A DNA stretch of 9,281 nt from Saprospiraceae bacterium (GCA_027031145.1 JALVEG010000400.1:1-9281); one strand, 5' to 3'. Positions 1-7,630 are shown, counted from the first letter of the stretch. Numbers and translations: made by a program. Notes: generated by a model from the letters alone, not told the origin.

Positions 1-1
1 A

Positions 2-172
2 GTAAGACGTGATCACATCACAAGGTATGTTGATACACTAAAAAAAAATAATAAAATCACTATTGTAAACAAAGGAGTTTGTCCAATTACAAATAGGGAT
101 GGTGTACAATTTCTAACAACTGATCCCTCTTTTCAACCTAAAATTTTACAACTTTCGCTATTTAATCAATAA
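2..172 (+). CDS. 3' end of a small hypothetical protein, possibly winged helix (partial)
   Basis: An open frame enters from the left edge and gives 56 residues ending LSLFNQ before TAA. The visible part has a basic helix (RRDHITRYVDTLKKNN) followed by two short strand-like stretches (KITIVNKGVCPI and GVQFLTT). That looks like the recognition helix and wing of a winged-helix domain such as those encoded beside phage replication genes. This is an impression from the pattern, not a firm family match. The stop is followed directly by a second TAA and then the ATG of the primase-helicase gene, with no room for a promoter, so the two genes are probably co-transcribed. The true start lies outside the window. 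Confidence 0.6.
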   Translation, partial: VRRDHITRYVDTLKKNNKITIVNKGVCPITNRDGVQFLTTDPSFQPKILQLSLFNQ

Positions 173-175
173 TAA

Positions 176-2482
176 ATGAGCAAAATCAACATATACAAAA
201 GTGGAATAGACATTAAAAGTAATAATCTTATCGATATAGATATTTTACTTGGAAATATAAGAGATGGTTTTTGGCAGGATAAGGTATTAAAGGTACGTAC
301 AGCCAAAACAAAAGAAGAAAAAAACAAATTAAAAGTAAAAATGCCATCGGTTACTATTTCCGGGACATTCAGTACAAGGAAAGATGATGGGCTTATCAAT
401 CATTCCGGGTTTATCTGTATCGACATTGATCATGTGGATCCGAATGAAACCAAATCCATTGTATGTGCTGATGAACATGTATATGCTGCATTCACTTCTG
501 TTTCCGGCAACGGTCTGGCCGTATTGTTCAAAATTAACGGCAAAAAGCACAAGGAAGCATTTTATGGTATTTCCCGTTATTTGTTAGAGCAGTACAATAT
601 AGTAGTGGATCCAACCGCCGTCAATGTCTCCCGGATCAGATTTGTATCATGGGACCCTGATATTTACATCAATGAAAATGCAAGGCAATTCACAAAATAT
701 GCATTAAAGAAAGAAATTGCCAGACCGAAACAAAAGAAAATAGTTTTTGTTAAAAATGATTTCGAAAATATCATTAAACAATTACAGCAACAACAAATCG
801 ACATTACTTACAATTACATGGATTGGTTAAGGATAGGATTTGGGATAGCTGACGAATACGGAGAATCGGGCAGAGAATATTTTCATCAGATAAGCAGTAT
901 TTCTACAAAATACGATTCTAATATTTGCGACCGGCAATATACAGCTTGTTTAAAAGCCAATGGATCCGGCAGACATGCGACCATTGGGACACTTTATTAT
1001 CTTGCCAAACAGGAAGGTATTCAGACATATTCCAAAGAGACAAGAGAGATAATCACTATTGCTTCATCTCAGATGAGAAATTCCGGCATGAAGCAACCGG
1101 ATATCATTTTAAATCTAAAAGAGCATTCGGACTTTGATCATGATCTTATCGAAGATGTGGTTTCGCAGGTTGATAAATCTACAATCATAGAAGATTTGTC
1201 CACAGTAGAATTGATTCAAAACGAAATATCGATAAATTGGAATATCAGGAGAAATATTATTTCCAAATATTTTGAGATAGAGAAAAACGGAGAATGGATG
1301 AATATGGAAGATAAGCATTTCAATTCTATTTTTCTTCAGTTAAAAAAGCATTTTGAAAAATTAGATTTTCAGTTGGTGAAGCGTTTGATCATGTCTGAAT
1401 TTACGCCTGATTATAATCCATTGATGGATTTTATCAACAGAAACAAGCATTTATCTCCTGAAGGTAATATTAAGAAACTTAGCGACTGTATTTCTTCTGA
1501 ATTTGGGCTCACAGGTGAGCACAGGGAGTACTTTATTCGTAAATGGTTGGTTGGGCTTATATCTGCTATACACGGGCAACATTCGCCATTGATGTTGGTT
1601 CTGGCAGGCAAAATTCAAAACACCGGTAAGACTGAATTTTTCAGAAGATTACTTCCTAAATCATTAAGGAAATATTATGCTGAATCAAAATTCGACAAAG
1701 GCAAAGATGATGAAATATTGATGTGTCAGAAACTGATTATTATGGATGATGAGATGGGGGGAGCTACAAAAAAGAAAATCGAAAAACTAAAAGAACTTAC
1801 TTCCAGGCAAAATTTTTATTTACGGGCTCCTTATGGTTCCAATAATGAAGATATGTTAAGGATCGCTGTATTGTGCGGTACTACCAATAATGAAGATTTG
1901 CTTAATGATCCTACCGGTAACAGAAGAATTATTCCTGTCAATGTTACGGAGATCAATCATGATCTTTACAATAGCATTGATAAAAGGGATTTGTTGATTG
2001 AGGCATATCACCTTTGGCAAGAAGGTTTTCAATGGGAAATGAAGAAAGAAGATATTGATTTGCTGGCTCAATATACGGATGAATTTAAAGCAGTGTCGGT
2101 GGAAGAAGAAATGATATTTTTACATTTCAGGATTCCAAATCCAAATGAAGAAGGAGTGAGTATTTTTCTTACAACAGAAATAAAAGATTACATCGAATCA
2201 AGATCCCGGCAAATTCTAAATATAAAAGATATTGGAATGGTAATGTCAAAATATAAAGTAAAAAAGAAAAAAAGTAAACCGGATCAATATGGTAAACGAA
2301 AATGGGGATATCCACTTATTAAATTAGATCACAGATTTGATGAAAATTTTGGAATAGAGGAAGATCAAAAACAATGGACAGAAAAGAAATATAATTCAGA
2401 AAATAGTAAAAACATTAGTACACAACCTTTAGAATTTGAAGAATTCGAAAAACATGATTTTGACATAGATCGTCCATTTTAG
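176..2482 (+). CDS. Primase-helicase: BT4734-like primase domain + PriCT_2 + VirE/SF3-like ATPase + DUF3874-like tail
   Basis: This is probably the replication protein of the element: a primase of the archaeo-eukaryotic (AEP) superfamily fused to a ring-helicase-type ATPase. Seen in the sequence: residues ~55-165 match the BT4734/VirE N-terminal family, with the acidic pair D83-I-D85 in GFICIDIDH, an SGNG loop at 110-113, and R153-I-R155 followed by WD; these correspond to the metal and nucleotide-binding motifs of AEP primases. Residues ~196-281 look like PriCT_2. Residues ~400-600 form the P-loop ATPase: Walker A AGKIQNTGKT (477-486), Walker B LIIMDDE (520-526), sensor-1-like GTTNN (568-572) and a GNRR arginine motif (581-584). 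Residues ~640-735 resemble DUF3874, common at the C-terminus of such proteins. The last ~35 residues are acidic and low in complexity. The ATG abuts tandem stops of the upstream gene. Databases often name this family virulence-associated protein E, but replication is the better reading. The Walker A glycine spacing is one residue longer than the textbook GxxxxGK[ST]. Confidence 0.93.
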   Translation: MSKINIYKSGIDIKSNNLIDIDILLGNIRDGFWQDKVLKVRTAKTKEEKNKLKVKMPSVTISGTFSTRKDDGLINHSGFICIDIDHVDPNETKSIVCADEHVYAAFTSVSGNGLAVLFKINGKKHKEAFYGISRYLLEQYNIVVDPTAVNVSRIRFVSWDPDIYINENARQFTKYALKKEIARPKQKKIVFVKNDFENIIKQLQQQQIDITYNYMDWLRIGFGIADEYGESGREYFHQISSISTKYDSNICDRQYTACLKANGSGRHATIGTLYYLAKQEGIQTYSKETREIITIASSQMRNSGMKQPDIILNLKEHSDFDHDLIEDVVSQVDKSTIIEDLSTVELIQNEISINWNIRRNIISKYFEIEKNGEWMNMEDKHFNSIFLQLKKHFEKLDFQLVKRLIMSEFTPDYNPLMDFINRNKHLSPEGNIKKLSDCISSEFGLTGEHREYFIRKWLVGLISAIHGQHSPLMLVLAGKIQNTGKTEFFRRLLPKSLRKYYAESKFDKGKDDEILMCQKLIIMDDEMGGATKKKIEKLKELTSRQNFYLRAPYGSNNEDMLRIAVLCGTTNNEDLLNDPTGNRRIIPVNVTEINHDLYNSIDKRDLLIEAYHLWQEGFQWEMKKEDIDLLAQYTDEFKAVSVEEEMIFLHFRIPNPNEEGVSIFLTTEIKDYIESRSRQILNIKDIGMVMSKYKVKKKKSKPDQYGKRKWGYPLIKLDHRFDENFGIEEDQKQWTEKKYNSENSKNISTQPLEFEEFEKHDFDIDRPF

Positions 2483-2488
2483 GGCTAA

Positions 2489-2529
2489 AAGTGCGAAATG
2501 TCGCATTTTGTCGCAGTAATGTCGCACTT
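2489..2529. repeat. Heptamer cluster A with flanking 8-bp inverted repeat
   Basis: Three TGTCGCA copies start at 2499, 2509 and 2520, at 10- and 11-bp steps, which is about one helical turn each and puts them on the same DNA face. The cluster is bounded by AAGTGCGA (2489-2496) and its exact complement TCGCACTT (2522-2529), so the whole unit can also form a stem with a 25-nt loop. It begins seven bases after the primase-helicase stop codon. Confidence 0.85.
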
Positions 2530-2543
2530 AATTAGGGTTTATG

Positions 2544-2612
2544 TGCGACAGTTTAAAATACTGTTTTATAATTATTTATAATAAATAATAATATAATGTC
2601 GCACTTGTCGCA
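2544..2612. repeat. Heptamer cluster B bracketing the AT-rich tract
   Basis: One TGCGACA (2544-2550) stands left of the AT-rich tract and two TGTCGCA copies (2597-2603 and 2606-2612, 9-bp step) stand right of it, so the heptamers on the two sides are inverted relative to each other. TGTCGCACTT at 2597-2606 is the exact complement of AAGTGCGACA at 2701-2710 in cluster C, a 10-bp inverted repeat 94 bases apart. Confidence 0.85.
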
Positions 2613-2700
2613 GGTAAAAACAGTAAACTATTAGAGTTAATTGTAATTACCCCTGTATTTTACATGGTAGTACTTGTATATGTATATTGCTCAATAGAAC

Positions 2701-2729
2701 AAGTGCGACACCTGCGACACCTGCGACAT
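2701..2729. repeat. Heptamer cluster C, 9-bp tandem repeats
   Basis: Three TGCGACA copies start at 2704, 2713 and 2722 in exact 9-bp tandem, separated by CC. They lie on the complementary strand relative to cluster A and end about 35 bases before the start codon of the 99-residue gene. Binding here could therefore also affect transcription of the downstream genes. Confidence 0.87.
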
Positions 2730-2763
2730 GACAACGAAATGTTAAGTATGAAAAAGTAAAAAA

Positions 2764-3063
2764 ATGAACAAAATTAACAGTGCAAGATTTATAGAAAAGT
2801 ATAATAAATTTATCAATGATAATTTAAAAGTAAGTTACATTATCGATGCTAAAACCACAGATGATAATTGTGATATTTTAGTAGATGATATTCAAGACGA
2901 AAAAGTCTTAAATATCCTGCAGGAATTAATCCATGTAGGCGTAATTCCTCAAATCAAATCTTTAATTTATGGAGATATCCAATATTCTATTCAGGGAATA
3001 GAATATGATACAATCAACAATATCCCTGCAATTATTTTTCATTTAAAAAATGAAGAAATTTAA
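2764..3063 (+). CDS. Hypothetical 99-residue protein
   Basis: No family was recognised. The protein is small, acidic and mixed alpha/beta in appearance. It has an N-terminal amphipathic helix (SARFIEKYNKFINDN), strand-like segments (VSYIIDA, DILVDDI, AIIFHL) and a hydrophobic helix around LNILQELIHVGVI. It has no signal peptide, membrane segment or cysteine motif. It starts 35 bases after the last heptamer of the candidate origin and ends 20 bases before the tape measure gene, so it is probably the first gene of a plus-strand unit 2764-6609. It could be a small phage structural or chaperone-like protein, since such genes often precede a tape measure gene, but nothing in the sequence proves this. 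The gene call rests on the intact frame and the tight spacing to the next gene. Confidence 0.7.
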   Translation: MNKINSARFIEKYNKFINDNLKVSYIIDAKTTDDNCDILVDDIQDEKVLNILQELIHVGVIPQIKSLIYGDIQYSIQGIEYDTINNIPAIIFHLKNEEI

Positions 3064-3083
3064 TAAACACAAAATCATAACCA

Positions 3084-6080
3084 ATGGCAAGGAAAGAATC
3101 AGTAATAGAATTAAAGATACAAGGCACGGATAAAGCCTTGAATCAATTGGTAAAACTTAAAGAGCAATCTAAAAAGTTTGGAGATGAAATACGCAATACC
3201 CGAAAAGAAATAAAAGAATACGAGAAATCTGGTAAGGATACTAAAAAATTAGAGAATAAAGTCAATAGTCTTCTTAAAGCTCAGGAGAGATTAAAAAAAG
3301 GAATAAGAGATACCAATAAAGAAGTCAGGGATAGTCAAAGGGCGTGGGATGCTGCGAAATTTCCTAAAGATTCTATTATTGGTATGGAACAGGCGTATTC
3401 AAAATTAAGAGTACAAATAAGAGGGTTATCCGCAGAGCAACGTAAGTCTCAGTATGGCAAATCATTAATAAAAGAAAGTAGAGCAATAAAAGACTCTATT
3501 AGACAGGAATCAATGGCATTTGGAGATACTTATCATAGTATTGGTAATTATCAAATGGCAATAGAAAATGCATTGCGTGGACAAGGATCTTTTACCGGAA
3601 ACATGAAAGCACTTGCTTTAAATACAGCAAAAATTGCAGCTCCAATGTATGCCGCTGTAAAAGGAGTACAGTTATTAGGTGCCGGACTGAAAGATGCAAT
3701 AAGAATTACACTCAAATATGAACAGGCGAATGCTGATTTGTCTGCAATAATGGGAATCACTTCCGAAGAGACCAAGAAGTTACAAGTTCAATCCAAAGAA
3801 TTAGGAGGCACCACAGCATTTACTGCCACTCAGGTTACAGGAATGCAGATTGAGATGGCAAAGCTTGGTTTTACCATGGATGAAATTATGGCATCCGGGC
3901 GTGGTATAGTAAATTTTTCAGTAGCTACCGGTGCGGATATCCCAAGAGCCGCAGCATTAGCAGGAGCCGCATTGCGAGCATTCAACCTTGATGCTACGGA
4001 AATGGATCGAGTTGTATCTACACTGGGTGTTGCTACGACTAAATCAGGTTTGGACTTTGCTAAACTGGAAACATCGCTTTCAAAAGTTGCGCCGGTTGCA
4101 AATGCATTTGGATTTACTATCGAAGATACAATTGCATTGATGGGAAAACTTGCTGATGCAGGTTTTGAAGCATCTGTAATAGGGACTTCTACCAGAAATA
4201 TATTCTTAAAAATGGCTGATGCTAATGGAGAATTGGCAAAAGCACTTGGCCGACCTGTGAACAATCTTGAAGAATTGGTAGCAGGGATGAAAGAATTGAA
4301 TTCGAGGGGTATAAATCTGAATGAGACATTACATTTAACTGATAAACGATCAGTAGCAGCGATGAGAGTATTCTTGCAAACTGCCGACAGTGTAACAGAA
4401 TTAAGAGATAGTATTACTGATGTCAATGATGAGCTGCAGGTAATGGCAGACAAACGACTTGATACGGTAAGGGGAAAAGTGACACTGTTGAAGTCTGCTT
4501 GGGAAGGATTGGTATTGTCAGTGGCTCAAGGTTCCGGAGGATTTTCAACAGCAGCAAAGGATCTACTTGATGGAGCGACTGCGCATTTACGAGCCTTAAC
4601 AGCATATAATGAAGGATTATTAACGTGGCAAGAAGCAAACCAAACTAAAAATCGTTTAGTGGGTAAAGGATTAGGCGGTAAATTATTAAGTACAGATGAA
4701 TTAATAGCATTTAGGAAAAAACTTAGAGATGAAATAGAGGCAGACAAAAAAACATTGTACACCGGAAAGACTTCAACACAGGGAGGAATACCCTTTTTGT
4801 CAGATAAAGAAAAAGATCAACTTAAGCAAGAGGCAAAAGCAAGGGCAAAAGTAATAGAGGAAGCGAATAATGAAGCAAGATTGAAATGGTTAAAAGAACA
4901 TGCAAATGATCCTGATAAAGGATCAATAAGTTATTTGCGTCAACAAATAACAAGTCTTAAAAAAGAACTTGAATCGGAAGTAAAAGATGAAAAAGGTATA
5001 AGAAAAACTCTTGAGCAAATAGCCGGATACGAAAAACAATTGGATAAAGCAGAAAACACACTAAGAAAAGTAAAGAGGGAACTTGAAGGTAAAGGAGGAA
5101 AGGAGAAAAAAGTTTCTGCATTACCGACTGTAGATTTAATACCTGATGAATTAAAAGATAAAAGTATTTCCAATGCGGAGGAAGTATTTGATAAAGTAAA
5201 AGTCGATGAGAAAGCATTCTGGAAATTACAGGAAGAAAAAGAGGAAGAACTACATCGAAAAAGAATTGCAAGGGAAGAGCAATTAAAACAAATCAAGGAA
5301 CAAGCATTGCGGAGCATTGAGACAGTTGCTAATGGGGTATTTCAAATACAAGCTGAAAGAATAGAGGCAGCGAGGAATAAAGAGTTAGAAGCAGCTCAGG
5401 AAGTATATGATCAAAAAATAAAAGATGCACAGGGTAATGTAATCATAGAGGAAGCTGCGAAGAGAGAATTGGAAAAGAAAAAAGAACAAATTGAAAAGGA
5501 GGCAGCTCGAAAAAGAAAAAATATTGCATATACCGAAGCGGTGATTCAGGGTGCATTAGCCATAATAAAAGCATCTCCTAATGTACTATTGATGGCAGCT
5601 GCTGCACTTACAACCGCAGTAAATCTTGCCGTGATAGCAAATACTAAATTTGCAAAAGGAGGATTTACGGGGAAAGCGGCACCAGGGACAAAGACGGATT
5701 CAACAGGCCATAAGCCAACAGCTACTTATACTGTACATGAAAATGAATACATAGCAAATGCCAAAATGACAGAAAGATACAATGCTATGTTTAAGGCGAT
5801 GGACAAAAATGATGAAGCTGCTATTCATCAGTCCATGTATGCGGAATTGAAAAAAAGTGATATTTATAAAAATAAAATAGGAGCAATGCCCGGATTTTTT
5901 CCACATTATGAATATAGGCAACAAAACAAAACTTCAAATAAGGGTATTGAAGAAAGATTGGATAAATTAACTGAAAAAATCGAAATTATAACTAAAGATT
6001 TGGATGAAAAAGTGACCAAAGGTGTGATTCTTGGAATGGATCAAGGCTCGCGAATGATCGAAAGAAAAGGATATAAATAA
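3084..6080 (+). CDS. Phage tail tape measure protein, TP901 family
   Basis: Tape measure proteins set tail length and act in genome delivery in long-tailed phages and related contractile devices. Seen in this 998-residue protein: an N-terminal lysine/glutamate-rich coiled coil (~10-100); an Ala/Gly-rich hydrophobic helix (~176-205); the conserved TP901/PhageMin_Tail core (~210-475, with motifs QANADLSAIMGIT, LGGTTAFTATQVTGM, FEASVIGTSTRNIFLKM and the closing VRGKVTLLKSAWEGL); long coiled coils (~570-680 and ~720-815); a hydrophobic helical stretch (~823-855); a KGGFTG turn at 858-863 and a VHENEY motif at 884-889, as seen near the C-termini of Bacteroidetes tape measures; and a final short coiled coil. 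No frameshift or internal stop is present, so the gene is not visibly decayed. What is odd is the company: no tail tube, sheath, baseplate or tail-tip gene is adjacent; the next gene is small-terminase-like. The ATG is preceded by an AT-rich stretch without a Shine-Dalgarno. Confidence 0.94.
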   Translation: MARKESVIELKIQGTDKALNQLVKLKEQSKKFGDEIRNTRKEIKEYEKSGKDTKKLENKVNSLLKAQERLKKGIRDTNKEVRDSQRAWDAAKFPKDSIIGMEQAYSKLRVQIRGLSAEQRKSQYGKSLIKESRAIKDSIRQESMAFGDTYHSIGNYQMAIENALRGQGSFTGNMKALALNTAKIAAPMYAAVKGVQLLGAGLKDAIRITLKYEQANADLSAIMGITSEETKKLQVQSKELGGTTAFTATQVTGMQIEMAKLGFTMDEIMASGRGIVNFSVATGADIPRAAALAGAALRAFNLDATEMDRVVSTLGVATTKSGLDFAKLETSLSKVAPVANAFGFTIEDTIALMGKLADAGFEASVIGTSTRNIFLKMADANGELAKALGRPVNNLEELVAGMKELNSRGINLNETLHLTDKRSVAAMRVFLQTADSVTELRDSITDVNDELQVMADKRLDTVRGKVTLLKSAWEGLVLSVAQGSGGFSTAAKDLLDGATAHLRALTAYNEGLLTWQEANQTKNRLVGKGLGGKLLSTDELIAFRKKLRDEIEADKKTLYTGKTSTQGGIPFLSDKEKDQLKQEAKARAKVIEEANNEARLKWLKEHANDPDKGSISYLRQQITSLKKELESEVKDEKGIRKTLEQIAGYEKQLDKAENTLRKVKRELEGKGGKEKKVSALPTVDLIPDELKDKSISNAEEVFDKVKVDEKAFWKLQEEKEEELHRKRIAREEQLKQIKEQALRSIETVANGVFQIQAERIEAARNKELEAAQEVYDQKIKDAQGNVIIEEAAKRELEKKKEQIEKEAARKRKNIAYTEAVIQGALAIIKASPNVLLMAAAALTTAVNLAVIANTKFAKGGFTGKAAPGTKTDSTGHKPTATYTVHENEYIANAKMTERYNAMFKAMDKNDEAAIHQSMYAELKKSDIYKNKIGAMPGFFPHYEYRQQNKTSNKGIEERLDKLTEKIEIITKDLDEKVTKGVILGMDQGSRMIERKGYK

Positions 6081-6111
6081 AATTACAATAACACTCAAAA
6101 AACAGTCTATT

Positions 6112-6609
6112 ATGGATAAATTAAAAAACTTTAAAAACAAGCAAAATACTAACGGTTTTGACAAAAGAAGAGAAGATGCTTCAAAGTACGGGGGGAGACC
6201 AAAGAGTTTAAAAAAAATCTTAAATAAAATTCTTGATGAAAGTGGTGAAATGTTATCTTCTAACATCAAAGAAATGAAAAAAAATGAAAAAGGGGTATTA
6301 GTTGAAACAGGACGGGTTTTCGAGATTGGGAAAATAATGCTCCCCAAAGCTGAAGCAATTATGCATAATGCAGTACGTAGGGCAATCAAAGGATCGGATT
6401 GGCAAAAGGTTTATGAAATATTGGAAGGGAAACCAAACCAAACGATTAGATTAAGAATCGAAGCCGATGATTTTAATGCAGATTTAGTTCCAATAGAATT
6501 GCTTCCTATTGCTGAATATATTTTACTTGCTGGTGCCGGAAAGGAAACACCTACTCATAAAAAAACTTTATTACTTGCAAAGAAAATAGTTGCAACTCTA
6601 GGCGGATAA
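6112..6609 (+). CDS. DUF5681-like / small-terminase-like DNA-binding protein
   Basis: This basic 165-residue protein has an N-terminal GFDKRREDASKYGGRPKS stretch (14-32) resembling the GRPK signature that opens DUF5681-type phage proteins. A helical middle follows, with AVRRAIKGSDWQKVYEILEGKPNQTI (87-112) written here as two parts: AVRRAIKGSDWQKV and YEILEGKPNQTI. The GKPxQ motif at 106-110 recurs in Bacteroidetes small-terminase-like proteins. A small terminase recognises phage DNA for packaging and recruits the large terminase; no large terminase is visible here. The C-terminal third (LLPIAEYILLAGAGKE) is helical and not recognised. It lies 31 bases after the tape measure gene on the same strand and ends before a convergent gene, so it is the last gene of that unit. 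It could instead be a DNA-binding regulator. The family call is from motif memory only. Confidence 0.5.
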   Translation: MDKLKNFKNKQNTNGFDKRREDASKYGGRPKSLKKILNKILDESGEMLSSNIKEMKKNEKGVLVETGRVFEIGKIMLPKAEAIMHNAVRRAIKGSDWQKVYEILEGKPNQTIRLRIEADDFNADLVPIELLPIAEYILLAGAGKETPTHKKTLLLAKKIVATLGG

Positions 6610-6650
6610 ATAGAATTATTCATTTAATAAAATTCATAACCGGCAGACAG

Positions 6651-6675
6651 ATATTATTTACCGGATATAATATTT
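6651..6675. terminator. Possible weak bidirectional terminator between convergent genes
   Basis: The 94-bp gap between two convergent genes contains ATATTAT (6651-6657) and its complement ATAATAT (6667-6673) around a 9-base loop, followed by TTTATTGT. The stem is entirely A/T and so weak. The location is right for a terminator but the structure is poor. Confidence 0.25.
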
Positions 6676-6703
6676 ATTGTGTAGAGGAAGTTTCTTATTT
6701 GAA

Positions 6704-7222
6704 TTAGTTTTCCATTTCTTCAAATAAAGTCATTGGAAGTCCTTTATCTTTCCTTATTAATTGCATTGCATCAATCCTATTTGGTAAACCGGCATCATTT
6801 GAGAAAGAATAAAGTTTATCAATCATTTCCTGATAACCGACTTCCATAATATCAAATAATTTTTCCATATTGTCAATTTCCTTTTTTGCCTCTTTAGTTA
6901 GGCAATCTGATAAATCTGACAATTCTAAATATCCGTTTGGGTTTTGAAAAATATATTGAATTGCACTTTCAGCATGATAATAACTATAATTCTTGAATCC
7001 ACCATCATCTTTTTCCTTAAAGATAGCAATAAGCTTATCAAATAGCTCTGTTATACTTTTGATTTCTCCTTTATCAGGTTTGTTAGTATAACTATTAGCA
7101 TCAGAAATTAAAGCCCTGAAATTGCCGGCAAATAAATCTGATAATTCGTTTAAATCCTTATCCCATCTATCAAGAAGGTTATTAATTCTGATGTAGCTGG
7201 CTTTTAAATATTTTTTTTCCAT
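6704..7222 (-). CDS. Hypothetical 172-residue protein
   Basis: No family was recognised. The protein is acidic and almost entirely helical by its pattern. It opens MEKKYLKASYIRINNLLDRW, has a tyrosine/histidine-rich patch in the middle (NYSYYHAESAIQYIF) and ends with the acidic LFEEMEN. There is a single cysteine, no signal peptide, no membrane segment and no catalytic motif that stands out. It lies 56 bases downstream of the small helix-turn-helix gene on the same strand, with no promoter-like sequence between, so both are probably expressed from the minus-strand promoter at 7631-7662. As the last gene of an early, repressor-controlled unit it could be an accessory regulator, an anti-repressor or a host-interaction protein; these are guesses from position only. 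Confidence 0.72.
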   Translation of the reverse strand: MEKKYLKASYIRINNLLDRWDKDLNELSDLFAGNFRALISDANSYTNKPDKGEIKSITELFDKLIAIFKEKDDGGFKNYSYYHAESAIQYIFQNPNGYLELSDLSDCLTKEAKKEIDNMEKLFDIMEVGYQEMIDKLYSFSNDAGLPNRIDAMQLIRKDKGLPMTLFEEMEN

Positions 7223-7278
7223 TTTTTAAGTTTTTTGTTTTTAGATTGGTTAATTTATTTATTTGATTTCATTCAATG

Positions 7279-7557
7279 TTAGGAATCAACCCATTTCAAG
7301 ACATCACTTTTTTTATACAAAGGTTTAGTACCTTCGTATTTCTTTTCGATAAGGCCACGCTTTGCCATATTGTCTACTGTTAACCTGGATTTTTTATTTA
7401 ATAGAGTTGTAGCTTGTTTGTTGGTAATCCAAGAACTTAAGTTTTCTTTTTCATTAATGTATTGTTCCAGTGCTATTTTTGCAACGTTTAGAGCAAAGTC
7501 TTTAAGTTGCGCTTTCGTAAGAACAACAATTTCGATTTTTCCAGATAAATTTTCCAT
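7279..7557 (-). CDS. Small helix-turn-helix protein, DUF3853/excisionase-like
   Basis: This 92-residue protein has a C-terminal DNA-binding fold resembling MerR/excisionase and DUF3853 domains of Bacteroidetes elements. SWITNKQATTLLNKKSRLTV (42-61) supplies the two helices of the HTH. MAKRGLIEKKYEGTKPLYKK (64-83) supplies the turn and wing, ending with SDVLKWV. The N-terminal helix (KAQLKDFALNVAKIALEQYI) may mediate dimerisation. The frame extends upstream to an ATG at 7620, but that start would lie only a few bases from the predicted transcription start of the promoter at 7631-7662 and would add a hydrophobic stretch unlike the family, so ATG at 7557 was chosen. Genes of this type, transcribed divergently from an XRE repressor, commonly serve as Xis/directionality factors or Cro-like regulators; which one applies here is not shown. 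Confidence 0.78.
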   Translation of the reverse strand: MENLSGKIEIVVLTKAQLKDFALNVAKIALEQYINEKENLSSWITNKQATTLLNKKSRLTVDNMAKRGLIEKKYEGTKPLYKKSDVLKWVDS

Positions 7558-7603
7558 ATTTATTAATTGTTTTGTTTTTAATTCATTTACGAACATTATT
7601 AAA

Positions 7604-7617
7604 ATAAGTATTTTTAT
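7604..7617. promoter_or_regulatory. Operator-like site O1
   Basis: ATAAGTATTTTTAT matches the perfect palindrome at 7636-7649 in 12 of 14 positions and lies 32 bp from it. It falls in the untranslated leader of the minus-strand helix-turn-helix gene, just downstream of its predicted transcription start. Confidence 0.55.
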
Positions 7618-7630
7618 CATTACTACATCA

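Larger units (their letters stand above)
2483..2763. other. Candidate iteron-type replication origin
   Basis: This 281-bp stretch has no credible gene. It holds nine exact copies of the heptamer TGTCGCA or its complement TGCGACA and one degenerate copy (TGCGA at 2492). About 0.03 would be expected by chance in random sequence of this length on both strands. The plus-orientation copies start at 2499, 2509, 2520, 2597 and 2606; the complement copies start at 2544, 2704, 2713 and 2722, so most of the left copies face the right cluster. A pure A/T-like tract (about 2551-2596) lies inside the array, as a duplex-unwinding element would. The position directly after a primase-helicase gene fits an origin recognised by that protein. 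The alternative is a transcriptional operator for the downstream genes. Function is inferred; the repeats are directly seen. Confidence 0.55.

Noticed and set aside
176..2482. Reading the large gene as a virulence factor because the family is called virulence-associated protein E
   Set aside because: The primase motifs, P-loop ATPase and adjacent heptamer array point to DNA replication of a mobile element; the name is historical.
2701..2729. Tandem repeats considered as a CRISPR-like array
   Set aside because: Units are only 9 bp with 2-bp spacers; no unique spacers of 25-40 bp and no cas genes.
3830..4453. 207-codon open frame on the minus strand inside the tape measure gene
   Set aside because: It is antisense to the conserved TP901 core, its translation is low-complexity Ser/Ala/Thr-rich, and it has no promoter or family match. 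The opposite-strand gene explains the openness.
5967..6389. 140-codon minus-strand open frame across the end of the tape measure gene and the start of the next gene
   Set aside because: It overlaps two well-supported plus-strand genes and its translation is Phe/Ser/Ile-rich with no recognisable domain, as expected for the complement of Lys/Glu-rich coding sequence.
7558..7620. Upstream start extending the minus-strand HTH protein by 21 residues
   Set aside because: The predicted transcription start is near 7625, the extension is hydrophobic and not typical of the family, and operator-like site O1 lies within it.
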